The notes beneath the pieces were generated by a model, which was not told where the DNA came from, did no database searches, and saw only the letters and a program-made list of their open reading frames with translations. This document shows positions 17,917 to 26,862 of a stretch of DNA of 64,000 nt, in pieces. Both the position numbers and the translations under genes were made by a program. Position 1 is the first letter of the stretch, and the number at the start of each line of letters is the position of its first letter. Origin of the DNA: CAKSQF01 sp963628435 (GTDB lineage Bacteria > Bacillota > Clostridia > Oscillospirales > CAG-272); assembly GCA_963628435.1 (NCBI GenBank), contig CAVGEY010000012.1, positions 1 to 64,000 on the forward strand. The letters are read 5' to 3'.

Positions 17917-18183
17917 ATGCTTGACAAAGAAGTAAAAACCGGAATTATCCAGAGCTACGCCATTCACGAGGGTGACACGGGTTCTCCCGAGGTACAGATT
18001 GCCGTTCTTTCCAAGAGAATCGCAGATCTTACCGAGCATCTGAAGAAGAACAACAACGACCACCATTCGCGCCGCGGCCTGCTCAAAATGGTAGGCAAGC
18101 GCCGCAATCTGCTCAACTACCTCCAGAAGAAGGATGTAGAGCGTTACCGTGCGATTGTTGAAAAACTCGGACTCAGAAAGTAA
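17917..18183 (+). CDS. rpsO: 30S ribosomal protein S15
   Basis: 88 aa from the ATG at 17917, preceded by GAGGTG. An open frame continues upstream to 17797, but that part is leader RNA and the family is 88-89 aa. S15 binds the central domain of 16S rRNA early in assembly. Family hallmarks: TGSPEVQIAVLSKRIADLTEHLK, HHSRRGLLKMVGKRRNLLNYL and the C-terminal RYRAIVEKLGLRK. It lies upstream of pnp, the classic rpsO-pnp order. Confidence 0.98.
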   Translation: MLDKEVKTGIIQSYAIHEGDTGSPEVQIAVLSKRIADLTEHLKKNNNDHHSRRGLLKMVGKRRNLLNYLQKKDVERYRAIVEKLGLRK

Positions 18184-18193
18184 GCTTTAATTA

Positions 18194-18227
18194 TTGAAAA
18201 TGCCATGCGTCAGCATGGCATTTTCAA
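18194..18227 (+). terminator. hairpin between rpsO and pnp (terminator or attenuator)
   Basis: 15-bp perfect stem (18194-18208 with 18213-18227) with a 4-nt loop. The 3' arm contains TTTT but no long T tract follows, so read-through into pnp is likely. Confidence 0.6.
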
Positions 18228-18267
18228 CGAAAGCCGCTTTAACCATGTAAGCTAAGCCGCGAACAGG

Positions 18268-18340
18268 GCGGAATATGAATAATGAATGTTTATCTCGCCG
18301 GTATCGAGACCGATGTTCACTATTCACTATTCTGCTCCGC
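18268..18340 (+). promoter_or_regulatory. long imperfect hairpin in the pnp leader
   Basis: Arms 18276-18287 and 18315-18326 pair at 11 of 12 positions; five more pairs extend outward (18271-18275 with 18328-18332, one bulged base) and an inner ctcg/cgag pairs at 18294-18308. Enterobacterial pnp leaders carry a similar RNase III-processed stem used for autoregulation; that parallel is inference. No clear separate pnp promoter was seen in 18228-18378. Confidence 0.45.
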
Positions 18341-18378
18341 GGTAAATATAAAAATATTAAACACGGAGGATTATTATT

Positions 18379-20592
18379 ATGGCAATGTCAAAGCTTATGG
18401 AATTCAAAAACTATAAGGTTTACGAAACAACACTCGCCGGCAGACCGCTTGTGGTCGAAACCGGCAAGATGGCGGGACTTGCAAACGGTTCCTGCCTTGT
18501 AAGATACGGCGAGACCTGCATTCTCGCAACCGCAACCGCATCGGCAAAGCCGCGTGACGGCATCGATTTTCTCCCTCTGTCGGTTGATTTCGACGAGCGT
18601 CTTTACGCTGTCGGAAGAATCCCCGGCGGATATCTGCGCCGTGAGGGCAAGCCTTCCGAAAAGGCAATTCTCACAAGCCGCGTAATCGACCGCCCGACAC
18701 GTCCGCTTTTCCCGAAGGATTTGCGCAACGATGTCGCAATCGTTCTGACCACACTTTCAATCGACTATGACTGCTCACCCGAAATCACCGCGATGCTCGG
18801 CTCGTCGATTGCCCTTTCGATTTCGGATATTCCGTGGAACGGACCTATCGCAGGCGTTTTTGTGGGCCTTGTAGACGGCGAAATCGTCATCAACCCGACA
18901 CAGGAACAGAGAAAGCACAGCGATCTCGAACTTACGGTTGCCGGCACAAGCGAAAAGGTCGTAATGATTGAGGCAGGCGCAAACGAAGTTCCCGACGACG
19001 TTATGTTTGATGCGATCATGAAGGCGCATGAGGAAATCAAGACTCTCTGTGCGTTCATAAAGGGAATCGTTGCCGAGGTCGGCAAGCCCAAATTCGAGTA
19101 TCCTTCGGGAGAACTCGACCACGATATGTTCGACAAGATCTTCAAGTTCTGCGAAGAGGACGTTATGTATGCGATGGATACGGACGACAAGACTGTCCGC
19201 GACGCGCGTATGGTTCCGATTCAGGACGCCATTCTCGAAAAATTCGGCGGCGAGTACGAGGGACTTGACGTAATGATGCCCGAACTCGTCTACAAGATTC
19301 AGAAGAAGATTGTAAGACGCTGGCTGCTCGAAGACAAAAAGCGTGTCGACGGCAGATCGATGGACGAAATCCGTCCGCTCGCGGCAGAAGTCGGATTCCT
19401 GCCCCGCGTACACGGCTCGGGTATGTTCACAAGAGGTCAGACTCAGGTTATGACAATCTGCACGCTCGGAACACTCGACGACGCTCAGGAGCTTGACACA
19501 ATCGACGAAGAAAAATCGAAGAGATATATGCACCAGTACAATATGCCGGGCTATTCGACAGGCGAAGCAAAGTCGACAAGATCGCCCGGACGCCGCGAAA
19601 TCGGACACGGTGCGCTCGCAGAGCGTTCGCTCGTTCCGGTACTTCCGTCTGTTGAGGAATTCCCGTACGCAATGAGACTCGTATCCGAGGTCATTTCGTC
19701 AAACGGCTCGACATCTCAGGCATCGGTATGCGGCTCCACTCTTGCGCTTATGGACGCAGGCGTTCCGATTAAGGCACCTGTTGCCGGCATCTCCTGCGGA
19801 CTTATCACCGCCGAGGACGGAAGCTGGGATACCATGATCGATATTCAGGGTGTCGAGGACTTCTACGGCGATATGGACTTCAAGGTAGCGGGCACGCATA
19901 AGGGTATCACATCGATTCAGATGGACCTTAAGATTGACGGTCTTACACCCGAAATCATCAAATCCGCATTCGAAAAGACACATAAGGGCAGAGATTACAT
20001 CATCGACGAGATTATTCTCAAAGCTATCCCCGGTCCGCGTGAGGAACTCTCGAAATATGCTCCCAAGCTCATCACGATGCATATTAAGACAGAGAAAATC
20101 CGCGAGGTTATCGGCAAGGGCGGCGAGGTCATCCAGCGCATTACCGCCGAAAGCGGAGCGAAGATCGACATCGAGGAAGACGGAACGATTTATATCGCCG
20201 CAGCCGATTCGGAAAGCGGACTCAAGGCCAAGGCGGCCATCGACGCAATCTGCTTCGAGCCCGAAGTCGGCGCCGTATATACGGGCAAGGTTACCCGCGT
20301 AATCCCGATAGGCGCATTCGTTGAATTCGCGCCCGGCAAGGAAGGCATGTGCCATATTAAAGACCTGTCCAACCAGTTTGTCGAAAAGGTCGAGGATGTC
20401 GTTAAAGAAGGCGACGAGATTACGGTTAAATTCATGGGAGTAGACGAAAAGGGCAGATTCAATCTGTCGCGCAAGGCGCTTCTTCCCAAAGCCGAAAACG
20501 ACGACCGCGGATCACGCCCGGTACGCACCGACCGTGACGATCACGAAGGCGGAGCAAACCGCAGACCGCACAAGAAATTCTTCGAAAGATAA
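18379..20592 (+). CDS. pnp: polyribonucleotide nucleotidyltransferase (PNPase)
   Basis: 737 aa, phosphorolytic 3'-5' exoribonuclease and degradosome component. Domains: RNase PH-like domain 1 (CILATATASAKPRDGIDFLPLSVDF), alpha-helical linker, RNase PH-like domain 2 (GSGMFTRGQTQVMT, STGEAKSTRSPGRREIGHGALAERSL), KH domain (IREVIGKGGEVIQRITAESG) and S1 domain (GAVYTGKVTRVIPIGAFVEFAPGKEG). A basic tail RRPHKKFFER ends it. ATG follows GGAGG with good spacing. It follows rpsO and ends at a strong terminator. Confidence 0.98.
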   Translation: MAMSKLMEFKNYKVYETTLAGRPLVVETGKMAGLANGSCLVRYGETCILATATASAKPRDGIDFLPLSVDFDERLYAVGRIPGGYLRREGKPSEKAILTSRVIDRPTRPLFPKDLRNDVAIVLTTLSIDYDCSPEITAMLGSSIALSISDIPWNGPIAGVFVGLVDGEIVINPTQEQRKHSDLELTVAGTSEKVVMIEAGANEVPDDVMFDAIMKAHEEIKTLCAFIKGIVAEVGKPKFEYPSGELDHDMFDKIFKFCEEDVMYAMDTDDKTVRDARMVPIQDAILEKFGGEYEGLDVMMPELVYKIQKKIVRRWLLEDKKRVDGRSMDEIRPLAAEVGFLPRVHGSGMFTRGQTQVMTICTLGTLDDAQELDTIDEEKSKRYMHQYNMPGYSTGEAKSTRSPGRREIGHGALAERSLVPVLPSVEEFPYAMRLVSEVISSNGSTSQASVCGSTLALMDAGVPIKAPVAGISCGLITAEDGSWDTMIDIQGVEDFYGDMDFKVAGTHKGITSIQMDLKIDGLTPEIIKSAFEKTHKGRDYIIDEIILKAIPGPREELSKYAPKLITMHIKTEKIREVIGKGGEVIQRITAESGAKIDIEEDGTIYIAAADSESGLKAKAAIDAICFEPEVGAVYTGKVTRVIPIGAFVEFAPGKEGMCHIKDLSNQFVEKVEDVVKEGDEITVKFMGVDEKGRFNLSRKALLPKAENDDRGSRPVRTDRDDHEGGANRRPHKKFFER

Positions 20593-20605
20593 TATAAGCA
20601 AAATC

Positions 20606-20640
20606 AAAAGACCTGTGTCAGTCGGACACAGGTCTTTTTT
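20606..20640 (+). terminator. rho-independent terminator after pnp
   Basis: 14-bp stem (20606-20619 with 20625-20638), 5-nt loop, followed by a T run. A-rich left flank means it may also end the leftward transcript from 21366. Confidence 0.85.
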
Positions 20641-20670
20641 CTTTGTTCTGATAAATAAACTGCCGTAGAT

Positions 20671-21366
20671 TCAGTCATCGTCGGTATTCGCGCTTTGAGC
20701 GTCAGCGGGTTCGGCTTTCGGAATCGGCAGGTTCCATTTGTGCTTTATCGCCGGGATTCTTATTCCGATAATCAGCGATATGCCGATAAGCATCGCGGCA
20801 AGCTGAGAAATTTTCGTGTAGAGCAGAGCATAGGCAATCGAGCCGATAAGCGCGGGCAGAATATAGACATGCTTTCTGAAAACCATCGGTACACGGCTGA
20901 TAAAGACATCGCGCAGTATGCCGCCGCCGCATCCGCTGACCACCGCCGCGGTAACAACAAGCGGAATGTTCTCGCCGTATCCTGCGGCGATTGCCGTTTT
21001 CGCGCCCGATATACAGAAAATCGAAAGTCCGACCGCGTCAAGCAGATAGAGCAGCATATCACCCTTGATTTTGCGGACAAACGGCGATGTTTTTCTGAAA
21101 AAGGCGAAAAGATAGAATATCATCGCGACGGTAACCGAAATCATCGCTTCGACCGCAACCGACTTTTCCGAAAATACGCACGGAGGGGTGATGCCGAGCA
21201 TGAGGTCGCGGACAATTCCTCCGCCGAACGCCGTGGTGAAGGTTATGACAAATGTCCCGACAGGATCTATCCTGTGCTCAACCGAAATAACCGTTCCCGA
21301 AAGGGTGAATGCAACGGCGCCGATGCATTCCAAAACAAATATAACTATATCAACCGCATCCGTCAT
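20671..21366 (-). CDS. TRIC-type cation channel family protein (UPF0126, YicG-like)
   Basis: 231 aa from the ATG at 21366, preceded by GAAGG; an upstream in-frame TTG exists at 21381. Seven hydrophobic segments in two repeats, each with the Gly-rich re-entrant motif: AFGGGIVRDLMLG and GCGGGILRDVF. Both match the prokaryotic trimeric intracellular cation channel family, which conducts K+. A charged tail rich in Ala, Asp and Glu ends the protein. Monocistronic, with its own consensus promoter. Confidence 0.9.
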   Translation of the reverse strand: MTDAVDIVIFVLECIGAVAFTLSGTVISVEHRIDPVGTFVITFTTAFGGGIVRDLMLGITPPCVFSEKSVAVEAMISVTVAMIFYLFAFFRKTSPFVRKIKGDMLLYLLDAVGLSIFCISGAKTAIAAGYGENIPLVVTAAVVSGCGGGILRDVFISRVPMVFRKHVYILPALIGSIAYALLYTKISQLAAMLIGISLIIGIRIPAIKHKWNLPIPKAEPADAQSANTDDD

Positions 21367-21410
21367 AATACCGACCTTCAATCTTTTATATGTCGCTGAA
21401 TTTCGCCATC

Positions 21411-21439
21411 AGTATAGCATTGCCGCCGACACTTGTCAA
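21411..21439 (-). promoter_or_regulatory. promoter of the TRIC family gene
   Basis: Minus strand TTGACA (21439-21434), 17 bp, TATACT (21416-21411), 45 bp before the start codon. Confidence 0.75.
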
Positions 21440-21554
21440 TAGAGCCTGCGACAATACCTATTTTATTCGGCAAAACGGCATTTTTTACCCCGAAAAGCGA
21501 ATAAAATTCGGATTTTCGGGGGTTAGGCAATTCTAACCGCAATGCTCAAAATCA

Positions 21555-21602
21555 CCACAATATGTAGTAACGCCGAAAAAGCCGCGACACAATATCTTGT
21601 GT
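21555..21602 (+). promoter_or_regulatory. pair of NrdR boxes upstream of nrdGD
   Basis: Two 16-bp sites, ccacaatatgtagtaa (21555-21570) and acacaatatcttgtgt (21587-21602), match the palindromic NrdR consensus. They start 32 bp apart, three helical turns, the usual arrangement for cooperative NrdR binding. They lie 29 bp upstream of the -35 box. NrdR represses ribonucleotide reductase genes when dATP is high; its own gene is not in the window. Confidence 0.8.
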
Positions 21603-21630
21603 TTTTTTACAAAAAAATGTCAAATGCATA

Positions 21631-21659
21631 TTGACAAAGCGTATTTGCTGTGATAGAAT
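21631..21659 (+). promoter_or_regulatory. promoter of nrdG-nrdD
   Basis: TTGACA (21631-21636), 17 bp, TAGAAT (21654-21659), about 75 bp before the nrdG start. Confidence 0.75.
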
Positions 21660-21732
21660 GATTCTGCTGCCGGCAAGTGTCGGCAAAACGCGTTCGAACT
21701 GTCGGAATGTATAAGATCGGGAGGGAAGGAAA

Positions 21733-22422
21733 TTGAAAATCGCGGGAATACAGAAAATGACGCTGCTCGATTATCCGGGCAGGGTGGCATGTACGCTGTT
21801 CACCGCCGGATGCAATTTCCGCTGTCCGTTCTGTCATAACGCCTCTCTCGTCTGCGGCGGCAGCCCCGAAACAGACGAGGATGAGATTATCTCATTTCTC
21901 AAAAAGCGTGTCGGTCTGCTCGACGGGGTTGTGATAACCGGCGGAGAGCCGCTGATACATCCGGACATTCTCGATTTTATGGGAAAAGTCAAAGAGCTCG
22001 GCTATAAGATAAAGCTCGACACGAACGGTACAAATCCCGATTTGCTGAAAAAAGCGGTCGGGAGCGGACTGTGCGACTCTGTCGCGATGGATATAAAAAA
22101 TTCGCTCGCCGAATATCCGCGCACGGTCGGACTCGAAAAAATCGATGCCGACAAAATAGTCGCCTCGCGCGATTATCTTATGAGCGGAAATGTCGGGTAT
22201 GAGTTCCGCACCACCGTTGTGAAGGGGCTTCACACAAAGGAGAGTCTGCTGCGGCTTTCCGAAGAGATAGCGGGCGCAAAGCACTATTATCTTCAGCAGT
22301 TCAAAAATTCGGGGGATCTTGTCGCTCCCGACGGCCTTTCGGCATTTGACCGTGACGAAATGTTCGCCCTCGCCGATATTATGAGGCCGCGCGTCCCGTC
22401 GGTCGAAGTCAGAGGGGTATAA
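21733..22422 (+). CDS. nrdG: anaerobic ribonucleotide reductase activating protein (radical SAM)
   Basis: 229 aa. Uses S-adenosylmethionine and a 4Fe-4S cluster to place the glycyl radical on NrdD. The CxxxCxxC motif is CNFRCPFC at about 31-38, followed by GGEPLIHPD and a TIM-barrel-like body. At 229 aa it is longer than the enterobacterial NrdG (about 155 aa) and belongs to the longer NrdG2/PflA-like group. Start TTG at 21733 with GGGAGGGAAGG just upstream. It precedes nrdD by 48 bp and shares the NrdR-controlled promoter. Confidence 0.93.
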   Translation: MKIAGIQKMTLLDYPGRVACTLFTAGCNFRCPFCHNASLVCGGSPETDEDEIISFLKKRVGLLDGVVITGGEPLIHPDILDFMGKVKELGYKIKLDTNGTNPDLLKKAVGSGLCDSVAMDIKNSLAEYPRTVGLEKIDADKIVASRDYLMSGNVGYEFRTTVVKGLHTKESLLRLSEEIAGAKHYYLQQFKNSGDLVAPDGLSAFDRDEMFALADIMRPRVPSVEVRGV

Positions 22423-22470
22423 CAACGAGAATTATATTTACAGAATCGGATATAAGGAGAAAGACAGACT

Positions 22471-24846
22471 ATGTACAGAATTATCAAGAGAGACGGAAAA
22501 CAGGTTGATTTCGACATCAGCAAAATCACAAACGCGATGAAAAAGGCGTTTGATGCGACCGAAACCGATTACACCGACAACATCATAGATTTTCTCGCAC
22601 TGAAAGTCACCGCCGATTTTCTTCCGAAAATCAAAGACGGATTCGTTGCGGTCGAGGATATTCAGGACAGCGTCGAGAAAGTTCTCATTCAGGGCGGTTA
22701 TGACGGAGTTGCGAAGGCGTATATTCTTTACCGCAGACAGCGTGAAAAGCTCCGCAATATGAAAAACCCCTACCTTGATTACAAGGAAACGGTTGACAAG
22801 TATCTGAGCGCTCTCGACTGGCGCGTAAAGGAAAATTCGACGGTTACCTATTCGGTCGGCGGACTTATCCTTTCAAACTCGGGCGCGATTACCGCGAACT
22901 ACTGGCTGTCCGAGATTTACGATGAGGAAATAAGCTCGGCGCACAGAAACTGCGACATCCATATTCACGACCTGTCGATGCTGACCGGCTACTGCGCGGG
23001 CTGGAGCCTTAAACAGCTTATAAAAGAGGGACTCGGCGGAGTTCCGGGCAAGATTACCTCTTCACCGGCATCCCATCTGTCGACTCTCTGCAATCAGATG
23101 GTGAATTTTCTCGGAATAATGCAGAACGAATGGGCGGGTGCGCAGGCGTTCTCGTCATTTGATACCTATCTCGCTCCTTTCGTAAAGGCGGATAACCTCT
23201 CATATAAGGAAATCAAGCAGTGCATACAGTCGTTTGTTTACGGCGTGAATACTCCTTCACGCTGGGGTACACAGGCGCCTTTCTCGAATATCACTCTTGA
23301 CTGGACGGTTCCCGCCGACCTTAAGGATCTGCCCGCGATTGTGGGCGGACGCGAGCGCGATTTCACCTACGGCGACTGCGAAGAGGAAATGAAACTTGTC
23401 AACAAGGCGTTCATCGATATAATGATCGAGGGCGACGCCAACGGACGCGGCTTCCAGTATCCTATTCCGACATACTCGATTACAAGAGATTTCGACTGGT
23501 CGCCCACCGAAAACAACAAACTGCTTTTCGAGATGACCGCGAAATACGGCACACCTTATTTCTCCAACTACATAAACAGCGACATGGAGCCGAGCGACGT
23601 GCGTTCGATGTGCTGCCGTCTGCGTCTTGACCTGCGTGAACTCCGCAAAAAATCGGGCGGATTCTTCGGCTCGGGTGAAAGCACCGGCTCTGTCGGCGTC
23701 GTAACAATCAATATGCCGAGAATAGCATATCTCGCGACCGACGAAAAAGATTTCTTCAAGCGTCTTGACCGCATGATGGATATCGCGGCCCGTTCGCTGA
23801 AAATCAAGAGAACGGTTATAACAAGACTTCTCGACGAAGGTCTGTATCCTTATACAAAACGTTATCTCGGCACATTCGCCAATCACTTCTCGACAATAGG
23901 TCTTGTCGGAATGAACGAGGCGGGACTCAACGCCTCATGGGTAAAGGCCGATATGACCGATCCCAAGTGTCAGGAATTCACAAAGCGCGTGCTTAATCAC
24001 ATGAGAGAGCGTCTGTCGGATTATCAGGAGCAGTACGGCGACCTCTACAATCTCGAAGCAACACCCGCAGAGTCGACATCCTATCGCCTTGCAAAGCATG
24101 ATGTCGAGCAGTATCCCGACATTATCACGGCAGCCGAAGAGGGCGGCACGCCTTATTACACCAACAGCAGCCACCTGCCCGTCGGATTTACCGATGATAT
24201 TTTCTCCGCACTTGACATTCAGGACGAGCTTCAGACGCTCTACACATCGGGTACCGTTTTCCACGCATTCATCGGCGAGAAACTGCCCGACTGGGAATCT
24301 GCCGCAAGACTCGTGCGCAAGATTGCCGAAAACTACAAGCTCCCTTATTACACAATCTCGCCGACATACTCGATATGCAAGGATCACGGATATATCTCGG
24401 GTGAGCATTTCGAATGTCCGAAGTGCGGCAGACCGACCGAGGTCTACAGCCGAATCACCGGATATTACCGCCCCGTACAGAACTGGAACGCCGGCAAGAC
24501 TCAGGAATACAAGGAACGCCGCGAGTACAATATAGAAAAATCGGTTCTTACTCATAACGGCCCGAAAAATGCCGATGAGACAAAAGCCGCAGAGCCGAAG
24601 AAGGAAGAGAAGACGCTTGCCGACGGCACATATCTCTTCACATCGGCAACCTGCCCGAACTGCAAGATAGCAACCGCTCTTCTCGATAAGGCGGGAGCGA
24701 AATATGAGAAGATTCTCGCCTCCGACAATGCCGGACTGACCGAAGCGCTTGCAATCAAGCAGGCACCGACACTTGTCGTCATAAAAGACGGAGAAATCAC
24801 GAAATTCACCGGAGTCGGCCCGATAAAGAAGCATATCGAGGGCTGA
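22471..24846 (+). CDS. nrdD: class III ribonucleoside-triphosphate reductase with fused C-terminal thioredoxin-like domain
   Basis: 791 aa. Reduces NTPs to dNTPs without oxygen. N-terminal ATP-cone (about 1-90, IIKRDGKQVDFDISKI) for allosteric control; ten-stranded barrel with YCAGWSLKQL and MCCRLRLDL carrying the active-site cysteines; Zn site Cys636/His639 with Cys649/Cys652; glycyl radical site ITGYYRPVQNWNAGK with Gly664. After a charged linker (about 685-714) comes an extra domain of about 77 residues with the redox motif CPNC (728-731) and a cis-Pro segment QAPTLVVIKDG, i.e. a thioredoxin/glutaredoxin fold. This suggests electrons come from a disulfide redoxin, not formate. trxB lies directly downstream. 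Confidence 0.95.
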   Translation: MYRIIKRDGKQVDFDISKITNAMKKAFDATETDYTDNIIDFLALKVTADFLPKIKDGFVAVEDIQDSVEKVLIQGGYDGVAKAYILYRRQREKLRNMKNPYLDYKETVDKYLSALDWRVKENSTVTYSVGGLILSNSGAITANYWLSEIYDEEISSAHRNCDIHIHDLSMLTGYCAGWSLKQLIKEGLGGVPGKITSSPASHLSTLCNQMVNFLGIMQNEWAGAQAFSSFDTYLAPFVKADNLSYKEIKQCIQSFVYGVNTPSRWGTQAPFSNITLDWTVPADLKDLPAIVGGRERDFTYGDCEEEMKLVNKAFIDIMIEGDANGRGFQYPIPTYSITRDFDWSPTENNKLLFEMTAKYGTPYFSNYINSDMEPSDVRSMCCRLRLDLRELRKKSGGFFGSGESTGSVGVVTINMPRIAYLATDEKDFFKRLDRMMDIAARSLKIKRTVITRLLDEGLYPYTKRYLGTFANHFSTIGLVGMNEAGLNASWVKADMTDPKCQEFTKRVLNHMRERLSDYQEQYGDLYNLEATPAESTSYRLAKHDVEQYPDIITAAEEGGTPYYTNSSHLPVGFTDDIFSALDIQDELQTLYTSGTVFHAFIGEKLPDWESAARLVRKIAENYKLPYYTISPTYSICKDHGYISGEHFECPKCGRPTEVYSRITGYYRPVQNWNAGKTQEYKERREYNIEKSVLTHNGPKNADETKAAEPKKEEKTLADGTYLFTSATCPNCKIATALLDKAGAKYEKILASDNAGLTEALAIKQAPTLVVIKDGEITKFTGVGPIKKHIEG

Positions 24847-24865
24847 TTTCGAACAAACGCGAAAA

Positions 24866-24894
24866 AGTGAGCGGCGAAATTTCCGCCGCTCACT
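24866..24894 (+). terminator. hairpin between nrdD and trxB (weak terminator or attenuator)
   Basis: 11-bp GC-rich stem (24866-24876 with 24884-24894). Only a short T stretch follows, so trxB may still be read from the nrd promoter; no separate trxB promoter was recognised. Confidence 0.5.
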
Positions 24895-24927
24895 CCGCTT
24901 TATAAGAGATATTTGTGAGGATTTGTT

Positions 24928-25830
24928 ATGTATGATATTATAATAATCGGCGGAGGCCCCGCCGGACTTACCGCGGCGATATATGCCCGCCGCGCCGGCA
25001 AAAAGACTGTTGTACTCGAAAAATCGGTTTTCGGCGGACAGATAACATTTTCGCCGAAAGTCGAAAATATTCCCGGATTCGTAAGCGTTACGGGCAACGA
25101 ATTTGCCGAAAAACTTGTCGGACAGGCGCTCGAACAGGGCGTGGATTTCGAAATGACGAATGTTCTGAAAATCAAGAACGGCCCCGTAAAAACGGTAGTT
25201 ACCGAGGACGGCGAATTTGAGGCTCCCGCTGTGATTATCGCGACCGGCGCAAGACACCGTCTTATCGGGCTTGAACGGGAGGAAGAGCTTATCGGCGAGG
25301 GAATATCTTTCTGCGCGGTTTGCGACGGCGCCTTTTTTAAGGGAAAGGATGTTGCGGTAATCGGCGGCGGCAATTCCGCGCTTCAGGAGGCTCTGCAGCT
25401 TTCCGAAATCGTAAATCATGTCTGTATCGTTCAGAATCTCGATTTTCTGACAGGCGAGGAAATGCTCTGCCGTCAGGTTGAGGAAAAAGATAACATCGAG
25501 GTGATTATGAACTCGGTCGTTGTCGGCCTTATCGGCGAAAAATCGCTTGAGGGAATCGTAATCGAAAACGCGAAAGACGGCAGCAGAGCGGAACTTGACA
25601 TCGACGGCATGTTTGTCGCCATCGGACTTGTTCCGCAGAACGAGCCGTTTGCCGATGTCATAAAGCTCGACGGGCGCGGATATGCCGATTATGACGAAAA
25701 CTGCACGACCGAATCGGACGGAATTTTTGTCGCGGGCGACTGCCGCCGTAAAAACATCAGGCAGGTTACGACCGCCGCCGCAGACGGCGCGGTTGCCGCG
25801 CTTGCCGCCTGCAGATATCTTGACAGCTGA
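24928..25830 (+). CDS. trxB: thioredoxin reductase
   Basis: 300 aa flavoprotein transferring electrons from NADPH to thioredoxin-like proteins. FAD motif IIIGGGPAGLTAAIYARRAG at the N-terminus, redox-active FCAVCDGAFF near 130, NADPH motif VAVIGGGNSALQEAL, then GMFVAIGLVPQN and GIFVAGDCRRK with the C-terminal FAD segment. Length is standard. Its place behind the NrdD-thioredoxin fusion points to the fused domain as a substrate. GTGAGG precedes the ATG. Confidence 0.96.
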   Translation: MYDIIIIGGGPAGLTAAIYARRAGKKTVVLEKSVFGGQITFSPKVENIPGFVSVTGNEFAEKLVGQALEQGVDFEMTNVLKIKNGPVKTVVTEDGEFEAPAVIIATGARHRLIGLEREEELIGEGISFCAVCDGAFFKGKDVAVIGGGNSALQEALQLSEIVNHVCIVQNLDFLTGEEMLCRQVEEKDNIEVIMNSVVVGLIGEKSLEGIVIENAKDGSRAELDIDGMFVAIGLVPQNEPFADVIKLDGRGYADYDENCTTESDGIFVAGDCRRKNIRQVTTAAADGAVAALAACRYLDS

Positions 25831-25866
25831 CTTTAAGTCCACCGCCGATTGCGGTATGAGGTATAC

Positions 25867-26811
25867 ATGAAAGACAAGCTTCGGCAGACGCTTCTGCCGC
25901 TTATAACATCGTTTATATGGGGCGCCGCCTTCGTGGCGCAGGAAATATGCGCCGAAAACAATATTGAGGCGTTCACCTTCAACACGGTAAGGTATCTGAT
26001 TGCGGTTATATTTCTGTCATTCGTTATCGCCGCAGGCAGAATATTCGGACGGCGGAAAAAAACCGATGCCGCAGACGGCGCCGATTGTGATAAAAAAACA
26101 AAATCGAAAAAATCGCTCATCATCGGCGGCATACTCTGCGGAGCCGCTCTCGCCGTAGCCTCCAATTTTCAGCAGGCGGGAATGTCGGCGGGAACGGATG
26201 CGGGCAAGGCGGGATTCATTACCGCTCTCTATGTCGTGCTTGTGCCGATTTTCGGCCTTTTCTTCGGGAAAAAGACGAATTTTCATACCGCAATCGCGGT
26301 TGTGCTTTCGGTCGCGGCGCTCTATCTGCTCTGCATCAAGGGAAGCCTGACGATTGCGGCGGGCGATGCGCTGATTCTGATCTGTGCCGTCTGCTTTGCG
26401 GGGCATATTCTGATAATCGACCGCGTTTCCGCCGACTGTGACGGAATTTTGCTCAGCACCATACAGTTTCTGACGGCGGGACTGCTGTCGGGAATCGGTA
26501 TGTTTATCTTCGAAAAGCCCGATTTGTCGGTGATTCTGTCGTCGGCTCTTCCGCTGCTCTATGCGGGGGTATTCTCCTGCGGAATAGGATATACTCTCCA
26601 GATTATCGCGCAGAAAAACTCGAACCCGACCGTTACATCGGTTTTATTGAGCATGGAAAGCCTTTTTTCGGTCATCACAAGCGCGGTTATTCTGCATCAT
26701 AAAATGACCGTTTCCGAATATATCGGATGCGCGCTGATGCTCGCCGCCGTGATAATCACCCAGATTCCGACACCCGCCGAAAGAAAAAGAAACAGCGGCG
26801 CAAACCGATAA
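25867..26811 (+). CDS. EamA/DMT family permease
   Basis: 314 aa from the ATG at 25867, preceded by TGAGG; an in-frame TTG lies at 25849. Ten predicted membrane segments in two EamA repeats (PLITSFIWGAAFVAQE; later IGYTLQIIAQKNSNPT and LSMESLFSVITSAVILHHKMT), with a charged loop of about 25 residues between segments 2 and 3. Family members export amino acids, nucleosides or other metabolites; the substrate is unknown. It follows trxB by 36 bp and ends at a strong hairpin. Confidence 0.88.
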   Translation: MKDKLRQTLLPLITSFIWGAAFVAQEICAENNIEAFTFNTVRYLIAVIFLSFVIAAGRIFGRRKKTDAADGADCDKKTKSKKSLIIGGILCGAALAVASNFQQAGMSAGTDAGKAGFITALYVVLVPIFGLFFGKKTNFHTAIAVVLSVAALYLLCIKGSLTIAAGDALILICAVCFAGHILIIDRVSADCDGILLSTIQFLTAGLLSGIGMFIFEKPDLSVILSSALPLLYAGVFSCGIGYTLQIIAQKNSNPTVTSVLLSMESLFSVITSAVILHHKMTVSEYIGCALMLAAVIITQIPTPAERKRNSGANR

Positions 26812-26820
26812 AAAACAAAT

Positions 26821-26855
26821 AAATCACCCGATTTTCATCGAAAATCGGGTGATTT
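26821..26855. terminator. bidirectional terminator between convergent units
   Basis: 15-bp perfect stem (26821-26835 with 26841-26855), flanked by A-rich sequence on the left and T-rich sequence on the right, between the DMT permease and the leftward ABC exporter operon. Confidence 0.85.
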
Positions 26856-26862
26856 TTCTCGT

